From positions 3,286,001-3,350,000 of the forward strand of contig NZ_CP041244.1 of assembly GCF_006547145.1 (NCBI RefSeq): DNA of 64,000 nt. Reading direction: 5' to 3'. Of the stretch, positions 15,000 to 24,061 are shown piece by piece. A program made the translations under genes and the position numbers. How positions within the stretch are numbered: the stretch's first letter is position 1; every line of letters starts with the position of its first letter. The notes below the pieces were generated by a model that was not told the DNA's origin, ran no database searches, and worked only from the letters and a program-made list of their open reading frames with translations. This stretch comes from Actinomadura sp. WMMA1423. GTDB taxonomy: Bacteria; Actinomycetota; Actinomycetes; Streptosporangiales; Streptosporangiaceae.

Positions 15000-16563
15000 A
15001 CCTACGTCCGGCGCCGCCGCCCAGGACCTGCGCATCGGCGTCGACGTCGGCGGCACCAACACCGACGCGGTCGTCCTCAGCGCCAAGGGCGAGGTCCTGG
15101 CCAGGACGAAGCAGGCGACCACCCCCGACGTCACCTCGGGCCTGCACGCGGCGCTGACCGCGGTGCTCGACCGGCTCGGCGACGACGTCCGGCGGGTGGG
15201 CCGGGTGATGCTCGGCACCACGCACGCCACCAACGCGATCCTGGAGCGGCGCGGACTCGGCAAGGTGGCCGCGATCCGGCTCGGCGGCCCGGCCACCACC
15301 TCGGTGCCCCCGGCGCAGTCCTGGCCGGCGGACCTGTCCGCCGCGATCACGGCGCGCACGGCCGTGCTCCCCGGCGGCCACTACGTCGACGGCAGGCCGA
15401 TCTCCGAGCTCGACACCGGCGCGCTGCGCGCCGTGCTCGCCGACATCGCCGAGGAGGCCGACGCGATCGCGCTGACGAGCGTGTTCAGCCCCGCCTTCTC
15501 CGACCAGGAGATCGAGGCGGCCGAGATCGTCCGAGACGAGCTCGGTGACGCGGTGCCCATCTCGATGAGCCACGAGATCGGCACGCTCGGGCTGCTGGAG
15601 CGGGAGAACGCCACGATCCTCAACGCCGCCCTCTACCGGGTCATCAGCGCCGTGTGGGACGGGCTGCAGCACACGCTCGCCGAGCGGGGACTGGACGTCA
15701 CCACCTACTTCGCGCAGAACGACGGCACCCTGATGGCGATCGACTACGCCGTCCGGTACCCGGTGCTGACGATCGGCTCGGGCCCGGCCAACTCCATCCG
15801 GGGCGCGGCGTTCCTGTCCGGCCTCACCGACGCGATCATCGCGGACGTGGGCGGCACCTCGACCGACTTCGGCGTGCTGCACGCCGGCTTCCCCCGGGAG
15901 TCGTCGGCCGGCGTCGAGATCGGCGGGGTGCGGACCAACTTCCGGATGCCCGACATCCTCGCGCTCGCGCTCGGCGGCGGCACCGTCGTCGGGCCGGACG
16001 GGGCGGTCGGGCCGCGGTCGGTCGGGTACCGGATCACCGAGGAGGCGCTGACCTTCGGCGGCGACACCCCCACCATGACCGACGCCGGGGCGCTGGCCGG
16101 GCGCGGCGCGCCGGCCGGCACGCCGATCCCGGAACGGCTGCGCGGCACGCTCGGCTCGGCGGTGGAGACGGCCGACCAGATGCTCGCGGACGCGGTCGAC
16201 CGGATGACCCTCGGCAAGACCGACCAGCCGCTGATCGCGGTGGGCGGCGGGTCGTTCCTGATCCCCGACTCCCTGCCCGGCGTCGCCGAGGTGATCCGCC
16301 CCGCCCACGGGGACGTGGCCAACGCCGTCGGCGCGGCGATCGCCATGGTCAGCGGGACCATTGAGACCATCATCCCGGCCGGCGAGGGCCGCAGGGAGGC
16401 CATCGCGGAGGCGTCCGAACTCGCCGGCCGCCGGGCCGTGCAGGCCGGAGCCGATCCGGCCGGAGTGGAGGTCGTGGAGATCACCGAAGTACCGATGAGT
16501 TACCTGCCCGAACCCGCGCTGCGGCTGCGGGTCAAGGCCGCCGGCCCGCTCGGCAACCTCTAG
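14992..16563 (+). CDS. Hydantoinase/oxoprolinase family protein (HyuA-like), 523 aa
   Basis: An N-terminal Hydant_A_N ASKHA-type fold begins at RIGVDVGGTNTDAVVLSAKG, with LGTTHATNAILERRGL soon after. The main domain includes ENATILNAALYRVIS, IGSGPANSIRGAAFLSG and DVGGTSTDFGVLHAGFPRE, which are phosphate-binding loops of ATP-dependent 5-oxoprolinases and N-methylhydantoinases. At 523 aa it is the short form usually paired with DUF917, lacking the extra C-terminal region of 650+ aa HyuA. It probably performs ATP-dependent ring opening of a hydantoin/lactam whose uptake is handled by the downstream ABC system. Confidence 0.85.
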   Translation: MAEPTSGAAAQDLRIGVDVGGTNTDAVVLSAKGEVLARTKQATTPDVTSGLHAALTAVLDRLGDDVRRVGRVMLGTTHATNAILERRGLGKVAAIRLGGPATTSVPPAQSWPADLSAAITARTAVLPGGHYVDGRPISELDTGALRAVLADIAEEADAIALTSVFSPAFSDQEIEAAEIVRDELGDAVPISMSHEIGTLGLLERENATILNAALYRVISAVWDGLQHTLAERGLDVTTYFAQNDGTLMAIDYAVRYPVLTIGSGPANSIRGAAFLSGLTDAIIADVGGTSTDFGVLHAGFPRESSAGVEIGGVRTNFRMPDILALALGGGTVVGPDGAVGPRSVGYRITEEALTFGGDTPTMTDAGALAGRGAPAGTPIPERLRGTLGSAVETADQMLADAVDRMTLGKTDQPLIAVGGGSFLIPDSLPGVAEVIRPAHGDVANAVGAAIAMVSGTIETIIPAGEGRREAIAEASELAGRRAVQAGADPAGVEVVEITEVPMSYLPEPALRLRVKAAGPLGNL

Positions 16564-16613
16564 CCCGGCCCCCCACTCCCCCTGTCCGGTCCCCCCAGCA
16601 AGGAGATCCCGTC

Positions 16614-18200
16614 ATGTCCCGGCGCATAAGATCACTGGCGCTCGCGGCGGCACTCGCCGTGACCGTCACCGGCTGCTCGGGCGGAGCCGTCCGCAAGGCG
16701 GCCTCCTCGTCCAGCACGTTCGTCTACTCGTTCAACCTCAACGTCGTCACCGACTGGGATCCCGCGACCTCGTACTCCAACGAGATCATCGCGATGCAGA
16801 ACGTCTACGAGTCGCTGACCCGCTACAACACCAAGGCGAAGAAGGTCGAGCCGCGGCTCGCCACCAAGTGGACCTCGTCCGACGAGGGCAAGAAGTGGAC
16901 GTTCACCCTGCGCGACGGCGTGAAGTTCCACACCGGCACGGCGCTGACCTCCAGCGCCGCCAAGGCCGCGATCGAGCGGACGATGAAGATGAAGGGCGGC
17001 GCCGCCTACATCTGGGACCCGGTGAAGTCGATCGAGACGCCGGACCCGCACACGCTGGTGTTCGAGCTGAAGTACGCGGCGCCGCTCGACCTCGTCTCCT
17101 CCTCCGGCTACGCCTCCTACATCTACGACACGAAGGCGCCCGGCGGCGGAGAGCTGAAGGACTACGTCGCGAAGGGCCACGACACCGGCACCGGCCCGTA
17201 CACCGTCGCCTCCTGGAACAAGGGGCAGGAGGCCGAGGTCCGGCTGGGCCAGTTCAAGGAGTACTGGGGCGGCTGGAAGGGCTCGCACTACACGAGCGTC
17301 GAGTTCCGCAACACCCCGCAGGTCACCACCGCGTGGCAGCAGTTGCAGGCCGGTGACGTCACCTATGTGCACAGGCTCAACCCGCAGCTGTTCGCCCAGG
17401 CGAAGGGGATGAAGAGCCTCGGGACCCAGTCGGTGCCGTCGTTCCAGAACCTCCTGGCGTTCTTCAACACCGAGTCCGGTCCGCTGAAGGACGTCAAGCT
17501 TCGCAAGGCCGTCCAGGCGGCGATCGACTACAACGGTCTCGTGTCGACGCTGAAGGGTTCGGGTACCGCCGCCAGCGGCGTCGTCCCGACCGGGCTGACC
17601 GGGGCGACCCCGGGCCTGGCCGGTCGCCAGGACACGGCGGCGGCGACGCGGCTGCTGAACGAGGCGGGGTACGGGCCGGGCAAGAAGTCGCTGACGCTCG
17701 ACCTCACCTACGCCCAGGGCGACGACGACCAGCAGAAGTTCGTGACGCTGCTCAGCTCCGCGCTCAAGGGGCTGAACGTGAAGCTGCAGGCCAAGCCGAT
17801 GCAGTGGGACGCCCAGTGGGACCGCGCCAAGAGCAAGGACGCGTCCAAGCGCCAGGACGTCTTCGTCATGTACTGGTACCCGGACTACCCGGACGCCTAC
17901 AGCTGGTTCCTGAACCTGTTCCGCTCGGCCGACCCGGTCAACTTCAACCTCACCTACCTCGACGACTCCGGCATCGACGACGAGATCGACAAGCTGCCGG
18001 AGCTGACCGCGACGAACCGTTCCGCGGCGGAGGCGTCGTACGCCTCGCTCCAGCGCAAGCTCCTGGTCGACCAGGCCGTCGCCGCGCCCCTGTTCGTCCA
18101 GCAGTACCAGCGGGCGTACTCGGCGGACGTCGACGGCTACACCGACGACCCCGCGTACCCCAACGTCGTGTTCGCCCACGAGATCAGCCCGGCTGCGTGA
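16614..18200 (+). CDS. ABC importer substrate-binding lipoprotein, family 5 (peptide/opine/nickel type), 528 aa
   Basis: AAGGAG precedes ATG 16614. The signal peptide has lipobox VTGC. The mature protein shows the SBP_bac_5 pattern: YESLTRYN, PRLATKWTSSDEGKKWTFTL, RDGVKFHTGTAL, GTGPYTVASWNKGQE, and a C-terminal lobe with VMYWYPDYPDAYSWFLNLF. It delivers the ligand to the two permeases directly downstream. The ligand is probably a hydantoin-like or modified-amino-acid compound given the operon (inference), although this fold most often binds peptides. Confidence 0.9.
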   Translation: MSRRIRSLALAAALAVTVTGCSGGAVRKAASSSSTFVYSFNLNVVTDWDPATSYSNEIIAMQNVYESLTRYNTKAKKVEPRLATKWTSSDEGKKWTFTLRDGVKFHTGTALTSSAAKAAIERTMKMKGGAAYIWDPVKSIETPDPHTLVFELKYAAPLDLVSSSGYASYIYDTKAPGGGELKDYVAKGHDTGTGPYTVASWNKGQEAEVRLGQFKEYWGGWKGSHYTSVEFRNTPQVTTAWQQLQAGDVTYVHRLNPQLFAQAKGMKSLGTQSVPSFQNLLAFFNTESGPLKDVKLRKAVQAAIDYNGLVSTLKGSGTAASGVVPTGLTGATPGLAGRQDTAAATRLLNEAGYGPGKKSLTLDLTYAQGDDDQQKFVTLLSSALKGLNVKLQAKPMQWDAQWDRAKSKDASKRQDVFVMYWYPDYPDAYSWFLNLFRSADPVNFNLTYLDDSGIDDEIDKLPELTATNRSAAEASYASLQRKLLVDQAVAAPLFVQQYQRAYSADVDGYTDDPAYPNVVFAHEISPAA

Positions 18201-18201
18201 C

Positions 18202-19218
18202 ATGACCCGTTACCTGCTCCGACGCCTGGCACAGGCCGCGTTCGTCGTGGCCGGTGTCGTGGTGCTCACCTTCGTGGTGATGCGGCTGGTCCCCGGGGAC
18301 CCGGCGGTGACCTACGCCGGGCCCCGGGCCTCCGCCGCCGAACTCGCCCGGACCCGCGCGGAACTCGGACTGGACGACACGCTGCCCCTCCAGCTGTGGG
18401 ACTACCTCTCCTCGCTGGTCCGGGGCGACTGGGGCATCAGTCTGCACACCCGCCAGGACGTGCTCGGCGACATCTCCACCGCCTTCCCCGCCTCGCTGGA
18501 GCTGGTCGGAGCCGGTGTGATCATCGCGGTGCTGGTGGGCATCCCGCTCGGGGTGCTCGCCGCCCGGTACCGCGGCCGTCCGGCCGACGGCTCCATCCGG
18601 ATCACCTCGATGGCGGGCGTGTCGGTGCCGGTCTTCCTGCTGGCGCTCTTCGCGCAGAACGTGTTCGCCACCAAGCTGGGCTGGCTGCCCGTCGCCGGCG
18701 AGTACGACCCCTCGCTCGACGGCACCAGCCCGCTGCACCTGTACACCAACATCACGGCGGTGGACGCGCTGATCACCGGGAACTGGCCGGTCCTCGGCAG
18801 CACCCTGGCCCACCTGGTGCTGCCCGCGGCGGCGATCGCCGCCTACCCGACCGGCGTGGTCGCCCAGATGACCCGCGCCGCGCTGATCGAGGAGTCCACG
18901 CAGAACCACGCGCGCCTGGAACGCGCGCTCGGTTTCACCCGATGGCAGGTGCTGACCCGGTTCTCGCTGCGGCCGGCGCTCAGCCCGGTGCTGGCGCTGC
19001 TGGCGCTCGTCTTCGCGTTCTCCCTGGTGAACGCCTTCCTCGTCGAGGCCATCTTCAACTGGCCGGGGCTCGGCCGGTACGCCGCCGACTCGATCCGCTC
19101 GTCCGACGCCCCCGCCATCGCGGGCGTCACCATCGCGATCGCGTTCACCTATGTCATCGTCAACCTGCTGGTGGACCTCGCGCAGGCCGCCATCGACCCG
19201 CGGGTGAGGATCAGATGA
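18202..19218 (+). CDS. ABC importer permease, DppB type, 338 aa
   Basis: It begins one base after the SBP stop. A DppB/OppB-type N-terminus (YLLRRLAQAAFVVAGVVVLT) precedes the long periplasmic loop (RLVPGDPAVTYAGPRASAAE). Six transmembrane segments follow, with the EAA loop near AALIEESTQNHARLERALGF. The last four bases (ATGA) overlap the second permease gene. Confidence 0.92.
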   Translation: MTRYLLRRLAQAAFVVAGVVVLTFVVMRLVPGDPAVTYAGPRASAAELARTRAELGLDDTLPLQLWDYLSSLVRGDWGISLHTRQDVLGDISTAFPASLELVGAGVIIAVLVGIPLGVLAARYRGRPADGSIRITSMAGVSVPVFLLALFAQNVFATKLGWLPVAGEYDPSLDGTSPLHLYTNITAVDALITGNWPVLGSTLAHLVLPAAAIAAYPTGVVAQMTRAALIEESTQNHARLERALGFTRWQVLTRFSLRPALSPVLALLALVFAFSLVNAFLVEAIFNWPGLGRYAADSIRSSDAPAIAGVTIAIAFTYVIVNLLVDLAQAAIDPRVRIR

Positions 19219-20105
19219 CCGCTCTCGACACCCCCGCCGCGCCCCTACGGGCGCGGCCCGTGCACCGGGCGCTGCGGGCGGCCCGCACCGACCGGCTGGC
19301 CGCCCTCGGCGCCGTCGTCCTCGCCCTGATCGTGATCGCGGCGCTCGCGGCTCCGCTGCTGGCGCCCTACCCGGGCGACGGGACCGACGCGACCCATCCG
19401 GCCCAGGCGCTGCGGGCGCCGGGCGCCGAGCACTGGTTCGGGACGGACGGGGTCGGCCGCGACCTGCTCACCCGGGTGCTCTACGGGGCGCGCACCTCAC
19501 TGACGATCGCCGTCGCGGTGCTCGCCCTGTCCGCGGTCATCGGCGTGCTGCTCGGCGTCGTCGCCGGCTACGCGGGCGGGATCGTCCGGGACGTGATCAT
19601 GCGGATCACCGACGTGTTCCTGGCCTTTCCCGCGCTGCTGCTGTCGGTGGCGCTGGCGCTCGTGCTGCATCCGGGGACGCAGGGGGCGATCATCGCCATC
19701 ACCGCCTCCTGGTGGCCCTGGTACGCCCGGATGAGCGCGGTCGCCGCGACGTCCATCAGATCGCGCGGCTTCATCGACGCGGCCCGCTGCCTCGGCGGAT
19801 CCCGGACGCGGATCGTGCTGCGGCACGTCCTGCCCAACTCGCTGACCCCGGTGCTGGTCCAGCTGTCCCTGGACGCGGGCGGGGTCATCCTCACCGCCGC
19901 GGCGCTGTCCTTCCTCGGCCTCGGGCCGCAGGAGCCCACCGCGGAATGGGGGCTGATGGTCCAGCAGGGGCAGAGCCTGTTCACCACGAACTGGTGGGTG
20001 GTCGCGTTCCCGGGCCTGGCCATCGTGATCACCGCGTTCTGCTTCAACGTCCTCGGCGAGGGCCTGCGGGCGGCCCTCGACCCCCGGCGGGAGGTCACCC
20101 GATGA
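19215..20105 (+). CDS. ABC importer permease, DppC type, 296 aa
   Basis: ATG overlaps the preceding stop (ATGA). The family features are the N-terminal helix (ALGAVVLALIVIAALAAPLL), HWFGTDGVGRDLLTRVLYGA, and the EAA loop RSRGFIDAARCLGGSRTRIV followed by LRHVLPNSLTPVLVQ. It forms the translocation pore with the DppB-type partner. Its stop overlaps the ATPase start. Confidence 0.92.
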   Translation: MTALDTPAAPLRARPVHRALRAARTDRLAALGAVVLALIVIAALAAPLLAPYPGDGTDATHPAQALRAPGAEHWFGTDGVGRDLLTRVLYGARTSLTIAVAVLALSAVIGVLLGVVAGYAGGIVRDVIMRITDVFLAFPALLLSVALALVLHPGTQGAIIAITASWWPWYARMSAVAATSIRSRGFIDAARCLGGSRTRIVLRHVLPNSLTPVLVQLSLDAGGVILTAAALSFLGLGPQEPTAEWGLMVQQGQSLFTTNWWVVAFPGLAIVITAFCFNVLGEGLRAALDPRREVTR

Positions 20106-20866
20106 AAGCGGTGCTCACTGCGGAGAACCTGCGGGTGCGGGCCGGCGACCTGCTGCTGGCCTCGCTCGACGAGTTGAGCGTCGGCCCCGGCGAGTGCGCC
20201 GCGATCGTCGGCGAGAGCGGTTCGGGCAAGACCACCGCCCTGAACGCGATGCTCGGGTTGACCGACGGGCTGCAGGTCAGCGGAAGGATCGTCGTCAACG
20301 GCACGGACGTCGTGACGGCGGACGAGCGGACGCTGTCGCGGATGCGCGGCTCGGTCATCGCCCTGGTCAGCCAGAGCCCGCAGGCGTCCCTCAACCCCAC
20401 GATGCGGCTCGGGACACTGCTCAAACGGGTGCTCGCCCGGCACGGGCTGCGCGGCGCCGAGGCCCGCGAGCGGACCGAGGAGGCGCTGCGCAGCGTCCTG
20501 CTCGACCCGGGGCTGCTGCGCCGCTACCCGCACCAGGTCTCCGGCGGCCAGGCGCAGCGCTTCGCCATCGCGATGGCCGTCGCGCTGCGCGCCGACGTGA
20601 TCCTCGCCGACGAGCCCACCAGCGCGCTGGACGTCACCGTCCAGGCCGCCGTCCTGGACCTGCTGGCCCGGCTGCGCGACGAGCACGGCATCGCCCTGGT
20701 CTTCGTCTCGCACGACCTGGCCGTCGTGTCCGGCATCGCCGACCACGTCGTCGTCATGCGGCAGGGCGAGGTGGTCGAGGCGGGGCCGGCCGCCGGCGTC
20801 CTGCAAAGCCCCTCCGCCGCCTACACCCGGGAACTGCTCGACGCGGTCCCCGCGATCGGGGAGTGA
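20102..20866 (+). CDS. ABC importer ATPase, DppD type, 254 aa
   Basis: Walker A GESGSGKTT (~37-45), Q-loop near LVSQSPQASLNPTMRLG, signature VSGGQAQRFAIAMAVALRAD, Walker B VILADEPTSALD and switch His in FVSHDLAVV are all present, so it should hydrolyse ATP. It lacks the C-terminal oligopeptide/nickel (oligo_HPY) extension present in the second ATPase. It overlaps the DppC-type gene by four bases. Confidence 0.92.
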   Translation: MKAVLTAENLRVRAGDLLLASLDELSVGPGECAAIVGESGSGKTTALNAMLGLTDGLQVSGRIVVNGTDVVTADERTLSRMRGSVIALVSQSPQASLNPTMRLGTLLKRVLARHGLRGAEARERTEEALRSVLLDPGLLRRYPHQVSGGQAQRFAIAMAVALRADVILADEPTSALDVTVQAAVLDLLARLRDEHGIALVFVSHDLAVVSGIADHVVVMRQGEVVEAGPAAGVLQSPSAAYTRELLDAVPAIGE

Positions 20867-20868
20867 CC

Positions 20869-21834
20869 ATGCTCAGCGCGGACGACCTCAACGTCAGCTA
20901 CGACCGGACGCCGGTGGTCCGCGGCGTCTCGCTCACGGTGCCGGAGAACTCCGGCGGGGTGGCGGTCATCGGGGAGAGCGGATCCGGCAAGACCACCATC
21001 GCCCGGGCGCTGCTCGGCCTGGTCAAGCCCGACCGCGGCCGGGTGCTGTTCCGCGACCGCGACATCGCCCGGCTCGACCGGGCGGGGCGGGCGCTGTACC
21101 GCTCGCAGGTCCAGCCGGTCTTCCAGGACGGCAGCGAGGCCCTCGATCCCCGGATGCGCGTCGGCGCCTCGATCTCCGAGGCGCTGCGGATCCGGCGGCG
21201 CCGCGCCGGCGGCGAGCCCGGGGGCAAGGACGGGGACCTCCCGTCGGTGACGGAGCTGCTCACCGACGTCGGCCTCGATCCTGCCCTCGCCGGGCGCCGT
21301 CCCCACCAGCTGTCCGGCGGGCAGCGGCAGCGCGTGGTCATCGCCCGGGCGCTGGCGGTCGACCCGCGGCTGCTCGTCCTGGACGAGCCGACCAGCGCCC
21401 TGGACGTCACCGTGCAGGCCCACGTCCTGGACCTGCTGTCGGGGCTGCGGGACGAGCACGGACTGAGCTACCTGCTGATCACCCACAACCTGGCCATCGT
21501 CGACCGGCTCTGCGACACCGTGCACGTCCTGTTCGCCGGGCGGATCGTGGAGTCCGGGCCGATCGGCACCGTGCTCGGCGCGCCCGCCCACCCCTACACC
21601 GCCGCGCTGCGCGACGCCGTCCCCCGGCTCGGCACGGCGCACCGGACCACCGGCGCCTCGGACGCCCTGCCCGCCGCCGACGGCTGCCCGTTCCGGAACC
21701 GCTGCCCGATCGCGGTCGACCGGTGCGCCACCGAGGATCCGCGGCTGCTGCCGCTGACCGGCGAGCACAGCGTCGCCTGCCACGAGGCGGTCCCGGCCAA
21801 GACCGACGAGACCCGGTCCGGCGCAGGGCTGTGA
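20869..21834 (+). CDS. ABC importer ATPase, DppF type with oligo_HPY tail, 321 aa
   Basis: ATG 20869 is 2 bases after the preceding stop. Walker A is GESGSGKTT, the signature LSGGQRQRVVIARALAVDPR, Walker B LLVLDEPTSALD and switch His ITHNLAIVD. The C-terminal extension includes HPYTAALRDAVPRL and the cysteine motif CPFRNRCPIAVDRC typical of the oligo_HPY domain. It is the last gene of the operon, and a strong terminator follows 7 bp after the stop. Confidence 0.92.
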   Translation: MLSADDLNVSYDRTPVVRGVSLTVPENSGGVAVIGESGSGKTTIARALLGLVKPDRGRVLFRDRDIARLDRAGRALYRSQVQPVFQDGSEALDPRMRVGASISEALRIRRRRAGGEPGGKDGDLPSVTELLTDVGLDPALAGRRPHQLSGGQRQRVVIARALAVDPRLLVLDEPTSALDVTVQAHVLDLLSGLRDEHGLSYLLITHNLAIVDRLCDTVHVLFAGRIVESGPIGTVLGAPAHPYTAALRDAVPRLGTAHRTTGASDALPAADGCPFRNRCPIAVDRCATEDPRLLPLTGEHSVACHEAVPAKTDETRSGAGL

Positions 21835-21841
21835 AAGAAGG

Positions 21842-21871
21842 GACGGCGGGAGGACTGGTCCTCCCGCCGTC
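21842..21871 (+). terminator. Operon terminator of the ABC cluster
   Basis: 14-bp perfect stem GACGGCGGGAGGAC / GTCCTCCCGCCGTC with a 2-base loop, followed by ATATG. Confidence 0.75.
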
Positions 21872-22062
21872 ATATGTGAATGCGTGGCGCTGGCCGGCGT
21901 CACGCTGGATGGATTCCACGGTTCGGGGGCGCGGGTTGGCCGGCCCGGCCCCCGACAGTGTCCAGGTGTGCGGAGAGGGCCGTCTCCACCCGCCTGCTCC
22001 GCCTCTGGGGCGGTGTACGTCCCGCCGTCAGGCGGGCGATGCGCCTGCCGCCGCGACCGCCG

Positions 22063-23373
22063 TCAGGACTCCGTCGCCGGGGTGTTCGCCTGAGCGCGGC
22101 GAAGCTCCTCCATGGCCGTCCTGACCGCGGCTTCGGCGGCCTCCTGCTGGGCCGCGGCGGTCTGCGCCTGGGCCGTGGCCCTCTGCGCCTCGGTCCGGGC
22201 CTTCACCGCCGTGGACTCCGCCTTCTCCGCGTCGGCGCGAGCCTTCGCGAGCCTGGCCTCGGCCACCCGGCGAGTGGCCTGGGCGACGGCCGCCTCGCAG
22301 TCCGCGAACTCCTGGGTCAGCCTTTCGAGCGTCTCCAGGACCTTGCCGCGCTCCTCCAGGGCGTGCTGCAGGACGGCCTCGGGGCCGGCCGACGACAGCT
22401 CGATGAGCGGCGCGGGACTCCGGTCCTTGAGGCTGAGGCTGATCTGGGCGACCGCTGCCGCGGCCACCGTGATGACGACGACCCCGGCCCACTGGATCGG
22501 GAGGATCCGCGTGTCCAGGAAGGCCAGCCCGACGAGCGTGGCGATCAGCGGACTCACGGTGAGGATCACCGCGTACACGGCGTCGCCCGCGTGCTCCCTC
22601 GCCGGCATCTGGATGATGCGGGTCAGGGTGTTGTTCAGCAGCCCCGCGAGTACCGCCCACAGGACGATCCCCCAGCTCAGGAAGGCGAAGCCTCCGGTGA
22701 GCATGACGATGCCGCCGGCGAGCAGGCCGACGGACAGCGTCGACCAGCCGATCACCGTCTCGGTGTAGAACCGGCCCGCACCCTTGATGAGCCGGTCGGT
22801 GACGGGGAGGTACAGGGTCCGAAGACCGCCCGCCAGGAGCGCGAAGATCACCCCGAGCGGGTAGCCGCTTCCCGGCGTCGCCCCGTCCCGCTGGACGAGC
22901 AGGACCACGCCGACCGCGGCGGCCGCCGCGAAGAGCGCGAGAAGCCCGGCTCGTCCCCTGTTCCCGCTCCTGAACCCCGCGATGACGGGGATGAGAAGCG
23001 GGACGGTGTAGTAGATCCCTCCAGCGGTGCTGAAGGGGATGATCGCCAGGGCGGCGAACAGCAGCGCCTTGTCGGCGCCGATCACCCCGAAGGTCATCAG
23101 GGCGAAGAGCCGCCGCGACCGGCGCGGCATCTCGGCGGCCGGCCTGTCGTCCCCGCCCTTCCCGGTCAGCTTCCAGAGGAAGATGCGGAGCAGCAGCAGG
23201 AGACCGCCGAAGGTCGCCTCCAGCGCCGTCGCCTGGTGCACCTGCAGCCCATTGGCGCCGATCAGCCGGTTGTCCAGGATGGCCTTGCCCCCCGCGGAGC
23301 TGAGCCGGTCCGATAGTCCGAGCACCACGCCCCACCAGGGGTAGCGCGTGCGTGCAGAATTCTTGTTTGTCAT
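22063..23373 (-). CDS. EamA/DMT-type membrane protein with long coiled-coil tail, 436 aa
   Basis: ATG 23373 follows AAGGAG. Residues ~1-305 are highly hydrophobic with about ten helices in two halves (e.g. GIYYTVPLLIPVIAGF, LGVIFALLAGGLRTLYL, ALEATFGGLLLLLRIFLW), the layout of drug/metabolite-transporter (EamA) proteins. Residues ~310-436 are a charged, Ala/Glu/Arg-rich coiled coil (VAEARLAKARADAEKAESTA and similar). Standard EamA transporters of ~300 aa lack this tail. It shares this architecture with the 27703-29355 protein. It is not preceded by a clear copy of the bipartite motif. The substrate is unknown. Confidence 0.75.
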   Translation of the reverse strand: MTNKNSARTRYPWWGVVLGLSDRLSSAGGKAILDNRLIGANGLQVHQATALEATFGGLLLLLRIFLWKLTGKGGDDRPAAEMPRRSRRLFALMTFGVIGADKALLFAALAIIPFSTAGGIYYTVPLLIPVIAGFRSGNRGRAGLLALFAAAAAVGVVLLVQRDGATPGSGYPLGVIFALLAGGLRTLYLPVTDRLIKGAGRFYTETVIGWSTLSVGLLAGGIVMLTGGFAFLSWGIVLWAVLAGLLNNTLTRIIQMPAREHAGDAVYAVILTVSPLIATLVGLAFLDTRILPIQWAGVVVITVAAAAVAQISLSLKDRSPAPLIELSSAGPEAVLQHALEERGKVLETLERLTQEFADCEAAVAQATRRVAEARLAKARADAEKAESTAVKARTEAQRATAQAQTAAAQQEAAEAAVRTAMEELRRAQANTPATES

Positions 23374-23469
23374 TTCCGGAACTCCTTGAGCGAGGGTGCG
23401 CACAAAGAGAACCGGTCGTGACCCGGCTCCCTTTGTCGCACCGATGAACGGATACGACTCCGTGAAGCC

Positions 23470-23531
23470 GGGTCGTGCTCAACGATCTTCAGGCATGCCG
23501 ACTCAGCTGCGAAGACCTGCAGGTTGCCGCC
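23470..23531 (+). repeat. ~60-bp dispersed repeat A (partner at 26457)
   Basis: CGGGTCGTGCTCAACGATCT continuing to AGACCTGCAGG is about 80% identical to 26457-26516, in the same orientation. The shared core is GACTCAGCTGCG / GTCTCAGCTGCG. Neither copy lies in a plausible gene. Confidence 0.65.
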
Positions 23532-23839
23532 CGATGAACAGGCCCTTACGAAATGCTCTTGACGCCATTTCCGGCACTAGGCTGCAAGAGTGCGGACCCT
23601 CCCCTGAAAGCCGCGGCGTCGTGAACCGCCGGCGAGGGCCCACCGAGACGGCGGGAACTTCCGGAAGAACTCCCCGGAGGCTCCCGCCGTTTTCGTCGTC
23701 ACGTCCCGTGCCTCTATCGCCACGCCCGATACCGCGAACCCACAACTCGAGTGGCACCGGAGAGCGCACCCCACAACGGCCGCCGATGGGACCAATCCAC
23801 ATTGGCAGGCACGATCAGGCGACATTTTCGTATTGGCTC

Positions 23840-23869
23840 TTGACAGAGCGCCAGCTCGTCGCCTATTAG
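23840..23869 (+). promoter_or_regulatory. Housekeeping-type promoter upstream of the GH15-like gene
   Basis: TTGACA (23840-23845), 18 bp, TATTAG (23864-23869). This matches the vegetative actinomycete consensus and would give a leader of ~190 bases that includes the bipartite motif and the hairpins. Confidence 0.55.
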
Positions 23870-23914
23870 GCGCGCCGTTCGCGACCGTTCAACCGATCCG
23901 GCAAATATTTCTCG

Positions 23915-23943
23915 TTGCGTTTCGCGGAGGTTTCGGGACGGTT
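23915..23943 (+). promoter_or_regulatory. Shared bipartite promoter-like motif (copy 5)
   Basis: TTGCGT, 17 bp, ACGGTT, then AACAGTG, 118 bp before the GH15-like gene. The flanks are almost identical to copy 6 (26526). Confidence 0.7.
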
Positions 23944-23947
23944 AACA

Positions 23948-24024
23948 GTGTCCGGCACCCGCCGGCACCATCTCCGGATGGTGTCCGGCACCCGCCGGAC
24001 ACCGTCTGTGGCTCTAGGGGCCAC
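23948..24024 (+). promoter_or_regulatory. Structured 5' leader with two hairpins, internally duplicated
   Basis: Hairpin 1 is GTGTCCGGC / GCCGGACAC (23981-24002), preceded by an incomplete extra copy of its left half (23948-23965). Hairpin 2 is GTGGC / GCCAC around CTAGGG (24008-24024). The leader at 26559-26602 has the same two hairpins without the duplication. Conserved stems with changed loops suggest an RNA-level element. Confidence 0.55.
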
Positions 24025-24061
24025 GAGATGGATCGTTCCAAACAACAGGAGGACAGGACCC

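Larger units (their letters stand above)
23374..23914. other. 541-bp spacer without a convincing gene
   Basis: This lower-GC stretch lies between the divergent 23373 and 24062 genes. Open frames on both strands have poor third-position G/C bias and no ribosome sites. It holds repeat A (23470-23531) and a good housekeeping-type promoter at 23840-23869. Confidence 0.6.

Noticed and set aside
23470..23531. Coupled minus-strand gene ending in ATGA at 23373, containing repeat A
   Set aside because: The frame opens after a TAG at ~23579 and has no ATG/GTG/TTG start before the conserved segment.
23396..23869. 157-codon plus-strand and 99-codon minus-strand frames in the 23374-23914 spacer
   Set aside because: Third codon positions are not G/C-enriched, ribosome sites are absent, and the frames cross repeat A and a promoter.
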